A stretch of DNA of 47,362 bases from an uncultured Eubacteriales bacterium (GCA_900548615.1 URKW01000004.1:1-47362); one strand, 5' to 3'. Counted from the stretch's first letter, positions 8,758-17,195 are shown. Numbers and translations: made by a program. Notes: generated by a model from the sequence alone, not told the origin.

Positions 8758-8810
8758 AAAAGGACATATACGGAATGACAGGATGACACGAAACGGAGAG
8801 GAGCGTACAT

Positions 8811-9251
8811 ATGCAGCGCGTTGAAAATTATGTAACACTGGAATTCCTCAGCCGCAGCAGCAACGAGGGCTTTGCCCGAGTGGCGGCTGCCGGCTTTGCG
8901 GCACAGCTGGATCCCACACTGGACGAGCTGGGAGATATCAAGACCGCCGTCAGCGAAGCGGTCACCAACGCCATCGTCCACGGATATCCGGATCAGCTGG
9001 GCAAAATCGCGGTGAAGCTGAAGCTGCTTCCCAACAACACGTTGGAGATCACCGTCCGGGATTGGGGCGCGGGGATCGAGGATATCCAGCAGGCTCGGCA
9101 GCCACTGTTCACCACCGGCGGCGAGGAGCGCAGCGGCATGGGCTTTACCATTATGGAGAGCTTTATGGACAAGCTGACGATAAAATCTGTGCCGGGGCGA
9201 GGCACCACCGTCACCATGCGCAAGCGGATCTCGACCCGGATTAAACGATGA
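8811..9251 (+). CDS. spoIIAB: Anti-sigma F factor (serine kinase)
   Basis: A 146-residue GHKL-type ATP-binding protein that holds sigma F inactive and phosphorylates SpoIIAA. The N box is in KTAVSEAVTNAIVHGY (near residues 44-59), the G1 box is DWGAGIED and the G2 region is GGEERSGMGFTIM. Length matches SpoIIAB. GGAGAGGAG lies upstream of the ATG. Its stop overlaps the sigF start by four bases (ATGA), the classic coupling of the pair. Confidence 0.96.
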   Translation: MQRVENYVTLEFLSRSSNEGFARVAAAGFAAQLDPTLDELGDIKTAVSEAVTNAIVHGYPDQLGKIAVKLKLLPNNTLEITVRDWGAGIEDIQQARQPLFTTGGEERSGMGFTIMESFMDKLTIKSVPGRGTTVTMRKRISTRIKR

Positions 9252-9952
9252 GTGAGATGTTTGCACTGCTGGAGCGGGCGCAGGAGGGCGACGACGAAGC
9301 CTGCCAGCAGGTATTGACGGAAAACAGCGGCCTGATCTGGTCTATCGTGAAACGGTACTACGGCTGCGGCGTGGAAACGGACGACCTGTACCAACTGGGC
9401 TGCATCGGATTCATCAAGGCAGTAAAGGGCTTTGACCTGAACTACGGCACACAGTTTTCCACCTATGCTGTGCCAAAAATATCGGGAGAGATCCGGCGGT
9501 TCCTGCGGGATGACGGCGCCATCAAGGTGGGGCGTACCATCCGGGAAAAAGGCCAGACCCTCTGGTCGGCGCGGGAGCGGTTGCGGCATCAGCTGGGCCG
9601 TGAGGCGCGGTTGTCGGAGCTGTCGGAGGCTACCGGCATATCGGTGGAGGAGATCGCCAGCATTGACCTTGCCACCATAGCGCCGGAATCCTTGCAGCAG
9701 GAGACGGCGGAGGGGCTGACACTGGAATCCACGCTGGGTACCGACGCGGAGGAAGAACGCCTTGTGGAGAGCATCGCCCTCCGGGAAGCCATCGACACCC
9801 TGCCGGAAAAGGAACGGATGACGATCCTGCTGCGGTTTTTCAAAGGTCTGACCCAGGAGCAGACGGCCCGGATCGTGGGGGTGTCGCAGGTGCAGATATC
9901 CCGGCTGGAGCACCGGGGACTGGAGAAGCTTCGGAAGCTGCTGGCAGATTGA
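9248..9952 (+). CDS. sigF: RNA polymerase sporulation sigma factor F
   Basis: A 234-residue sigma-70 family factor that directs early forespore transcription. Region 2 is visible as DDLYQLGCIGFIKAVKGFD and YAVPKISGEIRRFLRDDG, region 3 at REARLSELSEATGISVEEI, and region 4 as LPEKERMTILLRFFKGLTQEQTA followed by the helix-turn-helix GVSQVQISRLE. Its last 113 bases overlap the convergent DUF4130 gene on the other strand. No downstream terminator is visible between sigF and that gene. Confidence 0.96.
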   Translation: MSEMFALLERAQEGDDEACQQVLTENSGLIWSIVKRYYGCGVETDDLYQLGCIGFIKAVKGFDLNYGTQFSTYAVPKISGEIRRFLRDDGAIKVGRTIREKGQTLWSARERLRHQLGREARLSELSEATGISVEEIASIDLATIAPESLQQETAEGLTLESTLGTDAEEERLVESIALREAIDTLPEKERMTILLRFFKGLTQEQTARIVGVSQVQISRLEHRGLEKLRKLLAD

Positions 9953-10733
9953 CGCCCTGCTGCCGAGCCTCGTAATCGTCCGGCAGAAACTCCGTCATGG
10001 TGCCGCGATAGCGCTTGGGCATGAAGGTGTTCTGGCACCGGGGATTATAGCGCTCCTTGATGGCGATGGTCTCATAAAACCGTTTCCACAGCCTGCGGAA
10101 CTGCACCTCCTCCTCACCGGGCAGCGCTAAGTGCAGGCTGTCGACGGTGAGCAAGCGGGAATGATTTTTCGTATAGACCAGCAGCTCCTTGTGGGTGCGG
10201 TCGTAGATGAAGAAGGACTCATTGGCGTAGCGGTCGCAGAAGTGCCGCCGCAGCAGAGGAAGGACGCGATTTTTCGGCTCGATTTCCGCACCCAGTACGC
10301 CGCTGTAGTCTGAAAAGCGGACGAAGCCCCGCAGCTTTTCTAACTCGCCGCTCATGTGACGCAGCGCCTTGGCAACGGGATAATACACCGGATCGGCGGT
10401 GTTGTGGAGAAAATCACCGCCCTCGTCATAGAGCTTTTTGATCAGCGCGTACAGCCGCGTTTCCTTCTCCGGCAAGCAGGTGAGAAAGCCCCGCCGCACC
10501 ACATCGGCCGCTGCCTTGGAGCGGCGGAGGATACTATGATATACCCGACTGGCGTGTTCCCGCTGCGTCACCACATAGCGAACATCATACAGCGACCAAC
10601 ATTCCTCATCGCCGGAAAAGGCGATGGGGAATTCTTTATTTACATAACTCTCAAATACGCAGCACAGAAAGCCCTCAAAAGTGCCGTCGTATTGAAGTAC
10701 CACATCTCGCCAAGTCATACTCTGATTATCCAA
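9840..10733 (-). CDS. DUF4130 / TIGR03915-type putative DNA repair protein
   Basis: A 297-residue protein recognised as the usual partner of a radical SAM protein of the TIGR03916 type. It has an N-terminal YDGTFEGFLCCVFESY-like segment, a conserved central FVRFSDYSGVLGAEIEP and a family end near KRYRGTMTEF (about residue 250). The remaining 45 residues are a Pro/Ala/Ser-rich tail, and its coding DNA runs antisense into the 3' end of sigF, so it may be a read-on rather than a selected domain. Start overlaps the radical SAM gene by eight bases. The family is predicted to act in DNA repair or modification; the reaction is unknown. Confidence 0.85.
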   Translation of the reverse strand: MDNQSMTWRDVVLQYDGTFEGFLCCVFESYVNKEFPIAFSGDEECWSLYDVRYVVTQREHASRVYHSILRRSKAAADVVRRGFLTCLPEKETRLYALIKKLYDEGGDFLHNTADPVYYPVAKALRHMSGELEKLRGFVRFSDYSGVLGAEIEPKNRVLPLLRRHFCDRYANESFFIYDRTHKELLVYTKNHSRLLTVDSLHLALPGEEEVQFRRLWKRFYETIAIKERYNPRCQNTFMPKRYRGTMTEFLPDDYEARQQGVNLPAASEASPVPGAPAGISAPATPPRSGPSAPGSDL

Positions 10734-11994
10734 CTGCGTCGAACAGCGATAGCTGTTCCATTTCCCCGGAGGGGAGCGCGCCGCGCTCCACGGCCTTCAG
10801 CTGTTGCACGAGGGTGGCGGCGGAGAAACGAAGTCCCGGCGCGGCGCGGCCATCGCAAAGCAGGAAAAACTGCGCCCGCTTGAGCACCACCCCCAGCTTT
10901 TTCAGATCTTCAAATCGAAGGTGCGCCGTGCGGCGGGCGGAGACGATGCGCTTGGCGCTGGTGGGGCCGACGCCCGGCACACGCAGAAGCGTTTCGTAGT
11001 CCGCCCGCATGACCTCCACCGGAAACTGCTCCAGATGCATTACCGCCCAGCTGCACTTAGGATCCAGCTGTGGATCAAAATTCGGGTGCGCCTCGTCCAG
11101 CAGCTCGGAGGCCTGAAACCCATAGAACCGCAGCAGCCAGTCCGCCTGATAAAGCCGATGCTCCCGCAGCAGCGGCGGCTTGGTATCCAGAGAGGGAAGA
11201 AGGCTGTTTTCCACCACCGGAACATAGGCGGAATAGAACACCCGCTTGAGGCGGTATTTCTGATAGAGCGCTTCCGTCAAGCGCAGAATATGCCGGTCGT
11301 TGTCCTGCGTAGCGCCTACGATCAGCTGGGTGCTCTGTCCCGCCGGGGCAAAGCGGGGCGCGTGCTTGTACTTGACCAGCTCCTGCCGGCTCTCGAACGC
11401 CTTGTCCCGGATCAGTCCCATAGGGCGCAGGATCGCTTCCCGCGATTTGTCCGGCGCCAGCGTTTGCAATCCCTGCTGAGAGGGCAGCTCAATATTGACG
11501 CTCATGCGGTCGGCCAACAGTCCCAGCTGCTGCACCAGCTCCGGCGAGGTGCCGGGGATGGCCTTGGCGTGGATATAGCCGTTGAAGCCGTAGTCCTGCC
11601 GCAGAATGCGCAGGGCGCGGATCATCTGTTCGGTGGTATAATCGGCATTGCGCAGCACACCGGAGGAGAGAAACAGCCCTTCAATATAGTTCCGCCGATA
11701 AAAGCCGATGGTCAGCTCAGCCAACTCCCGGGGCGTGAATGCGGTGCGCTGCACGTCGTTGGAGCGCCGGTTGACGCAGTACTTGCAGTCATAGACGCAA
11801 CAGTTGGTCATCAGCACCTTCAGCAGCGTAATGCACCGCCCGTCGGCGGAAAAGCTGTGACAGCACCCGGCGATGGAGGAGGACGTGTTGCCGATTTTCC
11901 CCGGCTGAAAGCTGCGCTTGACGCCGCTGGATGTGCAGGCGGCGTCATACTTGGCGGCGTCCGAGAGGATCGTCAGCTTCTCCAGAAGCTCCAT
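10726..11994 (-). CDS. Putative DNA modification/repair radical SAM protein
   Basis: A 422-residue radical SAM enzyme of the TIGR03916 type. The cluster motif is CVYDCKYC (CxxxCxxC, near residues 67-74), and the C-terminal third has a helix-hairpin-helix-like LRVPGVGPTSAKRIVSARR, a DNA-binding element. It also has a cysteine-containing N-terminal segment (DAACTSSG). The family is always found with the DUF4130 protein, here overlapping by eight bases. It starts 3 bases after the stop of a 40-residue membrane peptide and shares its SOS-type promoter. The reaction is unknown; spore photoproduct lyase is a distant analogy only. Confidence 0.9.
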   Translation of the reverse strand: MELLEKLTILSDAAKYDAACTSSGVKRSFQPGKIGNTSSSIAGCCHSFSADGRCITLLKVLMTNCCVYDCKYCVNRRSNDVQRTAFTPRELAELTIGFYRRNYIEGLFLSSGVLRNADYTTEQMIRALRILRQDYGFNGYIHAKAIPGTSPELVQQLGLLADRMSVNIELPSQQGLQTLAPDKSREAILRPMGLIRDKAFESRQELVKYKHAPRFAPAGQSTQLIVGATQDNDRHILRLTEALYQKYRLKRVFYSAYVPVVENSLLPSLDTKPPLLREHRLYQADWLLRFYGFQASELLDEAHPNFDPQLDPKCSWAVMHLEQFPVEVMRADYETLLRVPGVGPTSAKRIVSARRTAHLRFEDLKKLGVVLKRAQFFLLCDGRAAPGLRFSAATLVQQLKAVERGALPSGEMEQLSLFDAVG

Positions 11995-11997
11995 GGT

Positions 11998-12120
11998 TCA
12001 GGCCGCAGTGCGGCGGCGCTGACTCCGCTGGGGACGCTCCAGCCGGTCGATCAGGTGCATCAGGTTCACAGAAGCGGACAGCGTGCCCAGAATCACGATC
12101 ACATATCCCATAGCAGTCAT
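11998..12120 (-). CDS. Small single-pass membrane peptide, first gene of the SOS-type repair operon
   Basis: A 40-residue open frame with a strong ribosome site: GGAGG seven bases before ATG (12118-12120). Residues 4-21 are hydrophobic (MGYVIVILGTLSASVNLM), followed by a charged helix and an arginine-rich tail RPQRSQRRRTAA, so the C terminus probably stays in the cytoplasm. It ends three bases before the radical SAM gene. The promoter and two LexA-like boxes are directly upstream. Small LexA-controlled membrane peptides in other bacteria often stop cell division (YneA, SulA-like analogues). That role is only a guess here, since no LysM or known motif is present. Confidence 0.75.
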   Translation of the reverse strand: MTAMGYVIVILGTLSASVNLMHLIDRLERPQRSQRRRTAA

Positions 12121-12136
12121 AACGATTACCTCCGTT

Positions 12137-12150
12137 GGAATGTTTGTTCG
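12137..12150 (-). promoter_or_regulatory. LexA-like box 2
   Basis: Minus-strand CGAACAAACATTCC matches the Firmicute LexA consensus CGAACRNRYGTTYC at 13 of 14 positions. It covers the predicted transcription start of the repair operon. Confidence 0.7.
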
Positions 12151-12156
12151 ATGCAC

Positions 12157-12185
12157 ATTATATATCGAACAAGAGTTTCTGTCAA
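12157..12185 (-). promoter_or_regulatory. Perfect sigma-A promoter of the repair operon
   Basis: Minus-strand TTGACA (12185-12180), 17 bases, TATAAT (12162-12157). Both hexamers are perfect, so repression must be strong. The two LexA-like boxes fill the spacer and the start site. Confidence 0.88.
12166..12179 (+). promoter_or_regulatory. LexA-like box 1
   Basis: CGAACAAGAGTTTC matches CGAACRNRYGTTYC at 13 of 14 positions and contains the GAACnnnnGTTT core. It lies exactly between the -35 and -10 boxes of the minus-strand promoter. Confidence 0.75.
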
Positions 12186-12224
12186 GGGAAAATGGAACAA
12201 AAATTCTAAAATTTTGGGAAGATA

Positions 12225-12253
12225 TTGACCTGAACAGGATTTTGTATTAAAAT
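12225..12253 (+). promoter_or_regulatory. Sigma-A promoter of pcrA
   Basis: TTGACC (12225-12230), 17 bases, TAAAAT (12248-12253). It lies about 45 bases from LexA box 1, so co-regulation with the divergent repair operon is possible but not shown. Confidence 0.7.
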
Positions 12254-12290
12254 AAAGAATAATACCACAAGGGATAGGGGAACGTGCGCT

Positions 12291-14759
12291 ATGACGGAAC
12301 TGGAACAAAAGTTTATTCAGGCACGGCGAAAGGCCATTGCCGTGGAGTATGCCCATCTGAACGACATGCAGCAGCAGGGCGTGATGACCACAGAGGGGCC
12401 GCTGCTGCTGCTGGCCGGTGCCGGCAGCGGTAAGACCACGGTACTGATCCACCGGGTGGCCAATCTGCTGCGCTATGGCCGGGGCAGCGACACGGAGGAG
12501 ATCCCTATCCCAATCTCGGAGGATATGGTGACCTTTCTGGAGGAGTACGCCGCCCATCCCACAGCGGATCAGCAGCCGTTGATGCAGTACCTGTGCGCGG
12601 TGGAGCCTGCCCACCCGTGGGAGGTGTTGGCCATCACCTTTACCAACAAGGCGGCCAACGAGCTGAAGGAGCGTCTGGAGCGGATGCTGGGAGAGGAGGC
12701 CCGTGACGTGTGGGCGTCCACCTTCCATTCTGCCTGCGTTCGTATTCTGCGGCGGGATATCGAGCAGATCGGCTATTCCCGTGATTTCACCATCTACGAC
12801 ACCGACGACAGCAAGCGGGTGTTGAAGGATTGCCTGAAGGAGCTGGAGCTGGACGAAAAGACCTTCCCCGTTCGGGAGATCCTGTCGGTTATTTCCCGTG
12901 CGAAAGATGAAATGCTGCTGCCGGAGGACTTCCGCGCCTACTGGGAGAAGAACAACGACTGGCGGAAAACCAGGATCGCGAAAGTATATTCCCTTTACAC
13001 GAAAAAGCTCCGGGATGCCAACGCGCTGGACTTTGACGATATCATTCTGCTGACGGTGCAGCTGCTGCAAGGCCGCCCCGAGGTGCGGGAGTACTATCAG
13101 CGGAAGTTCCGCTACGTACTGGTGGACGAGTATCAGGACACCAACCACCTGCAATACCTGCTGACCAGTCTGCTGGCAGGCGGCTATCAGAACATCTGCG
13201 TGGTGGGCGACGACGACCAGAGCATCTACCGCTTCCGGGGCGCCAATATCGAGAACATCCTCAGCTTTGAGAAGCAGTATCGCGGCGTGCGTACCATCCG
13301 CTTGGAGCAGAACTACCGCTCCACTCAGAACATTCTGGATGCCGCCAACGCCGTGATCCGCCACAATCAGGGCCGCAAGGGCAAGACCCTGTGGACCCGC
13401 AACGGAGCGGGGGAGAAGGTGCTCATCAAGACCACCTTCAACGAGGGGGACGAGGCCAACTTCGTGGTAGGTCAGGTGATGATGAACTATAACCGCGGCA
13501 TGAACTGGAAGGATCACGCGGTGCTGTACCGCATGAACGCCCAGTCCAACGCGCTGGAGTATGCCTTCAAGCGCAGCGGCGTGCCCTACAAGATCATTGG
13601 CGGCATGAAGTTCTTCGACCGGGCCGAGATCAAGGACATGCTGGCCTATCTGTGTGTCATCAATAACCCAACCGACGACCTGCGGGTGCGGCGCATCGTC
13701 AACGTGCCCTCCCGCAAGATCGGCGCGGCCACGGTGGACAAGGCCCAGATACTGGCAACGGCACAGGGCGTGCCCCTGTATGAGATTTTCCGCCACGCAT
13801 CCAGCTATCCGGAACTGAAATCAGCGGCTGTAAAGCTGGAAAGCTTCACGGCGCTGATGGAGGAAATGCGGGCCAAGGTGGGGGAGATGCCCCTGCCGGA
13901 GTTTTATGAATTCGTCTGCAATCGCAGCGGCTATACCGCTATGCTGACGGAAAAGAACGACATGGAAAGCCGGGGACGGCTGGAGAACGTGCAGGAATTG
14001 ACCTCCAGCATCCACGCCTTTCTGGACAACCAGCCGGACGATCCCAGCCTGTCGGGCTTTCTGGACGAGGTGGCGCTGTACACCGATCTGGACAGCGCCG
14101 AGGAGAGCGACAACTGCGTGGTGATGATGACCATGCACAGCGCCAAGGGCTTGGAATTCCCGGAGGTGTTCGTGGTGGGCATGGAGGATGGCCTGTTCCC
14201 CGGCAACCGCGCCATGGGCGACGAGGAGGAGATGGAGGAGGAGCGGCGGCTGTGCTATGTGGCCATGACCCGCGCCCGCGAGCATCTTACCATGACCAAT
14301 GCCAGACAGCGCATGCTGTTTGGCCGCACGACGCCTGAGACGCCCTCTCGCTTTCTGGAGGAGATACCGGAGGAGAACAGCCAGTGGATCGGCAAGCCGG
14401 AGCCCCGGCAGGAGCGCCACTGGAGCGACGATTATAATGATGACGGCGGCTTCGGCGCCTTCGGCGGTTTTGGCGGTGGCTACAGCGGCTACGGTAACCG
14501 CAGCACTACGGCGGTCGATGGCGACCGCGCGGCGGCAAAAAAGCCTGCCTATGTGGCGGCTGCGGCGGTGAAGAAGGAGAGCGCGCCCCTGATGGATATC
14601 AAGGCGGGGGAGAGCGTGAAGCACGCCGCATTCGGCCACGGTCTGGTGCTGTCGGTGCGAGCCATGGGCGGCGACGCGCTGCTGGAGGTGGCATTCGACA
14701 CGGTGGGCACTAAAAAGCTGATGCTGAAGGCCGCCATGCGGCATTTGACCAAGGAATAA
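12291..14759 (+). CDS. pcrA: ATP-dependent DNA helicase PcrA/UvrD
   Basis: An 822-residue superfamily 1A helicase acting in repair and in clearing RNA polymerase and recombinase from DNA. Walker A is AGAGSGKTT (near residues 43-51), Walker B VDEYQDTNH, the Q-x-x-R/GDDDQSIYRFRGA motif III follows, and TMHSAKGLEF plus YVAMTRARE are motifs V and VI. Between Walker A and the ITFTNKAA motif there is an extra stretch of roughly 45 residues. A Gly-rich linker (residues 720-735) leads to a C-terminal VKHAAFGHGLVLSV domain, the Tudor-like polymerase-binding end of PcrA. AGGGG precedes the ATG. Confidence 0.95.
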   Translation: MTELEQKFIQARRKAIAVEYAHLNDMQQQGVMTTEGPLLLLAGAGSGKTTVLIHRVANLLRYGRGSDTEEIPIPISEDMVTFLEEYAAHPTADQQPLMQYLCAVEPAHPWEVLAITFTNKAANELKERLERMLGEEARDVWASTFHSACVRILRRDIEQIGYSRDFTIYDTDDSKRVLKDCLKELELDEKTFPVREILSVISRAKDEMLLPEDFRAYWEKNNDWRKTRIAKVYSLYTKKLRDANALDFDDIILLTVQLLQGRPEVREYYQRKFRYVLVDEYQDTNHLQYLLTSLLAGGYQNICVVGDDDQSIYRFRGANIENILSFEKQYRGVRTIRLEQNYRSTQNILDAANAVIRHNQGRKGKTLWTRNGAGEKVLIKTTFNEGDEANFVVGQVMMNYNRGMNWKDHAVLYRMNAQSNALEYAFKRSGVPYKIIGGMKFFDRAEIKDMLAYLCVINNPTDDLRVRRIVNVPSRKIGAATVDKAQILATAQGVPLYEIFRHASSYPELKSAAVKLESFTALMEEMRAKVGEMPLPEFYEFVCNRSGYTAMLTEKNDMESRGRLENVQELTSSIHAFLDNQPDDPSLSGFLDEVALYTDLDSAEESDNCVVMMTMHSAKGLEFPEVFVVGMEDGLFPGNRAMGDEEEMEEERRLCYVAMTRAREHLTMTNARQRMLFGRTTPETPSRFLEEIPEENSQWIGKPEPRQERHWSDDYNDDGGFGAFGGFGGGYSGYGNRSTTAVDGDRAAAKKPAYVAAAAVKKESAPLMDIKAGESVKHAAFGHGLVLSVRAMGGDALLEVAFDTVGTKKLMLKAAMRHLTKE

Positions 14760-14768
14760 GACCATGTA

Positions 14769-14811
14769 AACTTCAAGTTGCGGGATATTTTTCTCCCCGC
14801 AACCTGAAGTT
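14769..14811 (+). terminator. Hairpin downstream of pcrA
   Basis: A 16-bp stem with one mismatch (14769-14784 with 14796-14811) ten bases after the pcrA stop. There is no T run, so it is terminator-like rather than a proven terminator. Confidence 0.5.
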
Positions 14812-14862
14812 GATGGACATTTCGGCGGCGATGGGATAGAATAGGAAAAAGAGAAAACACAT

Positions 14863-15351
14863 TTGACCGATGAAATGAGAAACGCGGTGATGGGGTTTGA
14901 TATGGGATTTGGAATGGGGTTCGGCATGTTCAATATCATGTTTTTTCTGATATTCGGCGTTGTGATCGTGATGTTTATCGTCACGGCGGTGAAGGGCATC
15001 AGCACATGGAACAAGAACAACAACTCGCCCCGCCTGACGGTGGAGGCTACGGTGTCGTCCAAGCGGCAGAATGTTGATGTGCACCACCACAATACCGGGG
15101 ACAACAACGCCATGCATACCACCACCTCCACCACCTATTATGTGACCTTTCAGGTGGCCAGCGGCGACCGGATGGAGCTGCGCGTCGATGGCCGGGAGTA
15201 CGGCCAGCTGGCGGAGGGCGATTTCGGTGAGTTGACGTTTCAGGGCACCCGCTATCTGGGCTTTGAGCGCCGGGGCAGCAAGGCGGCCTACTACGACCGG
15301 CCTGAAAATGGTGAGGAGCGCCAGCGAGCCTCGTGGGATCCGGAACGATAA
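14863..15351 (+). CDS. DUF2500-type membrane protein
   Basis: A 162-residue protein with one N-terminal membrane segment (about residues 20-45, rich in Phe, Met and Gly) followed by a soluble beta-rich domain with a His/Thr/Asn loop and the motif TYYVTFQVASGDRMEL. This layout matches the DUF2500 family, of unknown function. The reading uses TTG at 14863; ATG at 14875 is in frame and equally possible. It ends before a strong terminator. Confidence 0.7.
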   Translation: MTDEMRNAVMGFDMGFGMGFGMFNIMFFLIFGVVIVMFIVTAVKGISTWNKNNNSPRLTVEATVSSKRQNVDVHHHNTGDNNAMHTTTSTTYYVTFQVASGDRMELRVDGREYGQLAEGDFGELTFQGTRYLGFERRGSKAAYYDRPENGEERQRASWDPER

Positions 15352-15361
15352 AAGAAAATAT

Positions 15362-15404
15362 AGCAACAGAGGGACGCTTCCTTGCGGAGCGTCCCTCTGT
15401 TGCT
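15362..15404. terminator. Terminator between DUF2500 and the ABC operon
   Basis: A perfect 17-bp stem (15362-15378 with 15388-15404) with short A and T flanks. It lies between convergent genes and may serve both strands. Confidence 0.7.
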
Positions 15405-15432
15405 ATGAGAAAGGGAAAGATTAAGCTTGTAT

Positions 15433-16227
15433 TCAGGAGAGCAGTGCCCGGTCGCTGGCGAATTCATCGCCGCTGACCTTGGCGAACTGCGCCAGCAGGT
15501 CAGTCACGGTCAGCTGTTTCTTCTCCTCGCCGGAAATATCCAGGATCACCCGGCCCTCGTGGAGCATGATAAGGCGGCTGCCGTATTGAATGGCGTCCCG
15601 CATGTTGTGGGTGATCATCAGCGTGGTCAGCCTCTCCTTTGTAACGATCCGATCCGTCAGCTCCATGACCTTGGCGGCGGTTTTGGGATCCAGCGCGGCG
15701 GTGTGCTCGTCCAACAGCAGCAGCTTGGGACTTTTCAGCGTCGCCATCAGCAGCGTCAGCGCCTGACGCTGACCGCCGGACAGGGTGCTGACCTCGGAGG
15801 AGAGCCGGGTCTCCAGCCCCAGTCCCAGATCGCTCAACAGCGTGCGGTAGGTCTCTCGCTCCTCCTTGGAGATGCCCCAGCGAAGGCCGCGCTTTTGCCC
15901 GCGGCGTGCCGCCAGCGCCAGATTTTCCTCGATGTGCATGGAGGGCGCTGTGCCCATCATGGGGTCCTGAAACACGCGGCCAATGTAGGAGGCCCGTTTG
16001 TACTCCGGAAGATCGGTCACGTCGATGCCGTCAAGGAACACCTCGCCGGAATCCACCTGTAACGTACCGGCGGTGGCGTTGAGCATGGTGGATTTTCCCG
16101 CGCCGTTGCCGCCGATGACGGTGACGAATTCACCGTCCCGCAGCGTCAGGCTCAGACCATTCAGGGCGGTCTTTGCGTTGACAGTGCCGGGATTGAAGGT
16201 CTTGTGCAGGTCTTTCAGTTCAAGCAT
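15433..16227 (-). CDS. ABC transporter ATPase, putative aromatic amino-acid importer (TrpZ-like)
   Basis: A 264-residue ABC ATPase. Walker A is GGNGAGKST (near residues 39-47), the Q loop follows at VFQDPMMG, the signature is LSGGQRQ, Walker B is LLLLDEHTAALD and the switch His is in MITHNM. It powers uptake with the permease upstream, overlapping it by eight bases. Members of this three-gene family (PF04392 binding protein, LivH-like permease, LivG-like ATPase) have been linked to tryptophan or tyrosine uptake. Here an aromatic leader peptide supports a Tyr/Phe substrate. Confidence 0.9.
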   Translation of the reverse strand: MLELKDLHKTFNPGTVNAKTALNGLSLTLRDGEFVTVIGGNGAGKSTMLNATAGTLQVDSGEVFLDGIDVTDLPEYKRASYIGRVFQDPMMGTAPSMHIEENLALAARRGQKRGLRWGISKEERETYRTLLSDLGLGLETRLSSEVSTLSGGQRQALTLLMATLKSPKLLLLDEHTAALDPKTAAKVMELTDRIVTKERLTTLMITHNMRDAIQYGSRLIMLHEGRVILDISGEEKKQLTVTDLLAQFAKVSGDEFASDRALLS

Positions 16228-17167
16228 GTTGCTCCACTCCTTCCTTGGCGGTGTGCTGGGCCTTGGGTTTGCGGCGGGTCTTTTTCAGATTCAGATAGGA
16301 CAGCGTCAGGAAGATCGCCACGATCAGCGCGGTGATCAGCTTCAGGTCGTTGGTGTTCAGGCCGATCTGAAGCACGACCTGTAGGACGATGTAATAGACG
16401 ATAGCGCCCACGGAGACGGCCAGCAGCTTTGCGCCGATGTTGTGGAACAGCTTGCCGAAGATCACCTCACCGATGATGACGGCGGCCAGACCGATAACGA
16501 TAGCGCCACGGCCCATGTTGATGTCGCTGGAGCCCTGATACTGGGCCAGCAGCGCGCCGGCGAGCGCCACAAGACCGTTAGAGAGCATCAGGCCCAGCAC
16601 GATATTGGCGTTGGTGTTGATGCCCTGCGCACGGGCCATGTGGGGATTCGCGCCGGTAGCGCGGACGGAGTTTCCCTTTTCCGTGCCGAAGAACCAGTAC
16701 AGAGCGGCCACGATCACAACGGTCAGCACGATCAGCAGCGGCAGCGGGTTATCCAGCGACAGCGTGCGGACGTACCGCTGGCTCAGCAGCAGGTCGTACT
16801 TGTCCACGCTGACGGCCTGATTGGCCTTGCCGCCCATGATCCGCAGATTGATGGAGTACAGAGCCAGCTGCGTCAGAATACCGGCCAGAATGGCGGGGAT
16901 GCCGCACCGGGTATGGAAAAGTCCGGTGATCAGACCGGCCAGCATGCCGGATACCAGCGCGCACAGCATCGCCAGCCACGGGTTCACGCCCGCCCGGATC
17001 AGCATCACGCACACAGCGCCGCCAGTGGCCAGAGAGCCGTCCACCGTCAGGTCGGCAACGTCCAGAATACGGAAGGTGATGTAGACGCCGATGGCCATAA
17101 TGCCCCAGGCCAGACCCTGCGCGACAGCGCCGGGCAGTGCGTTCATCAGCGAGGATAGGAAACTCAT
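16220..17167 (-). CDS. ABC transporter permease, putative aromatic amino-acid importer (TrpY-like)
   Basis: A 315-residue integral membrane permease of the BPD_transp_2 (LivH/RbsC-like) type with about nine hydrophobic segments. The early ITFRILDVADLTVDGS segment and GANPHMARAQGINT cytoplasmic loop (the EAA-like coupling loop, near residues 180-195) are typical. The C terminus is basic. It lies between the binding protein and ATPase genes. Confidence 0.9.
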   Translation of the reverse strand: MSFLSSLMNALPGAVAQGLAWGIMAIGVYITFRILDVADLTVDGSLATGGAVCVMLIRAGVNPWLAMLCALVSGMLAGLITGLFHTRCGIPAILAGILTQLALYSINLRIMGGKANQAVSVDKYDLLLSQRYVRTLSLDNPLPLLIVLTVVIVAALYWFFGTEKGNSVRATGANPHMARAQGINTNANIVLGLMLSNGLVALAGALLAQYQGSSDINMGRGAIVIGLAAVIIGEVIFGKLFHNIGAKLLAVSVGAIVYYIVLQVVLQIGLNTNDLKLITALIVAIFLTLSYLNLKKTRRKPKAQHTAKEGVEQHA

Positions 17168-17195
17168 AGGTCATGCTCCTTTGCGTTCAAAGTGG

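Noticed and set aside
12126..13796. A 556-residue minus-strand frame starting inside pcrA and ending in the LexA region.
   Set aside because: Shadow of pcrA. It would also overlay the divergent promoters, which are strongly supported.
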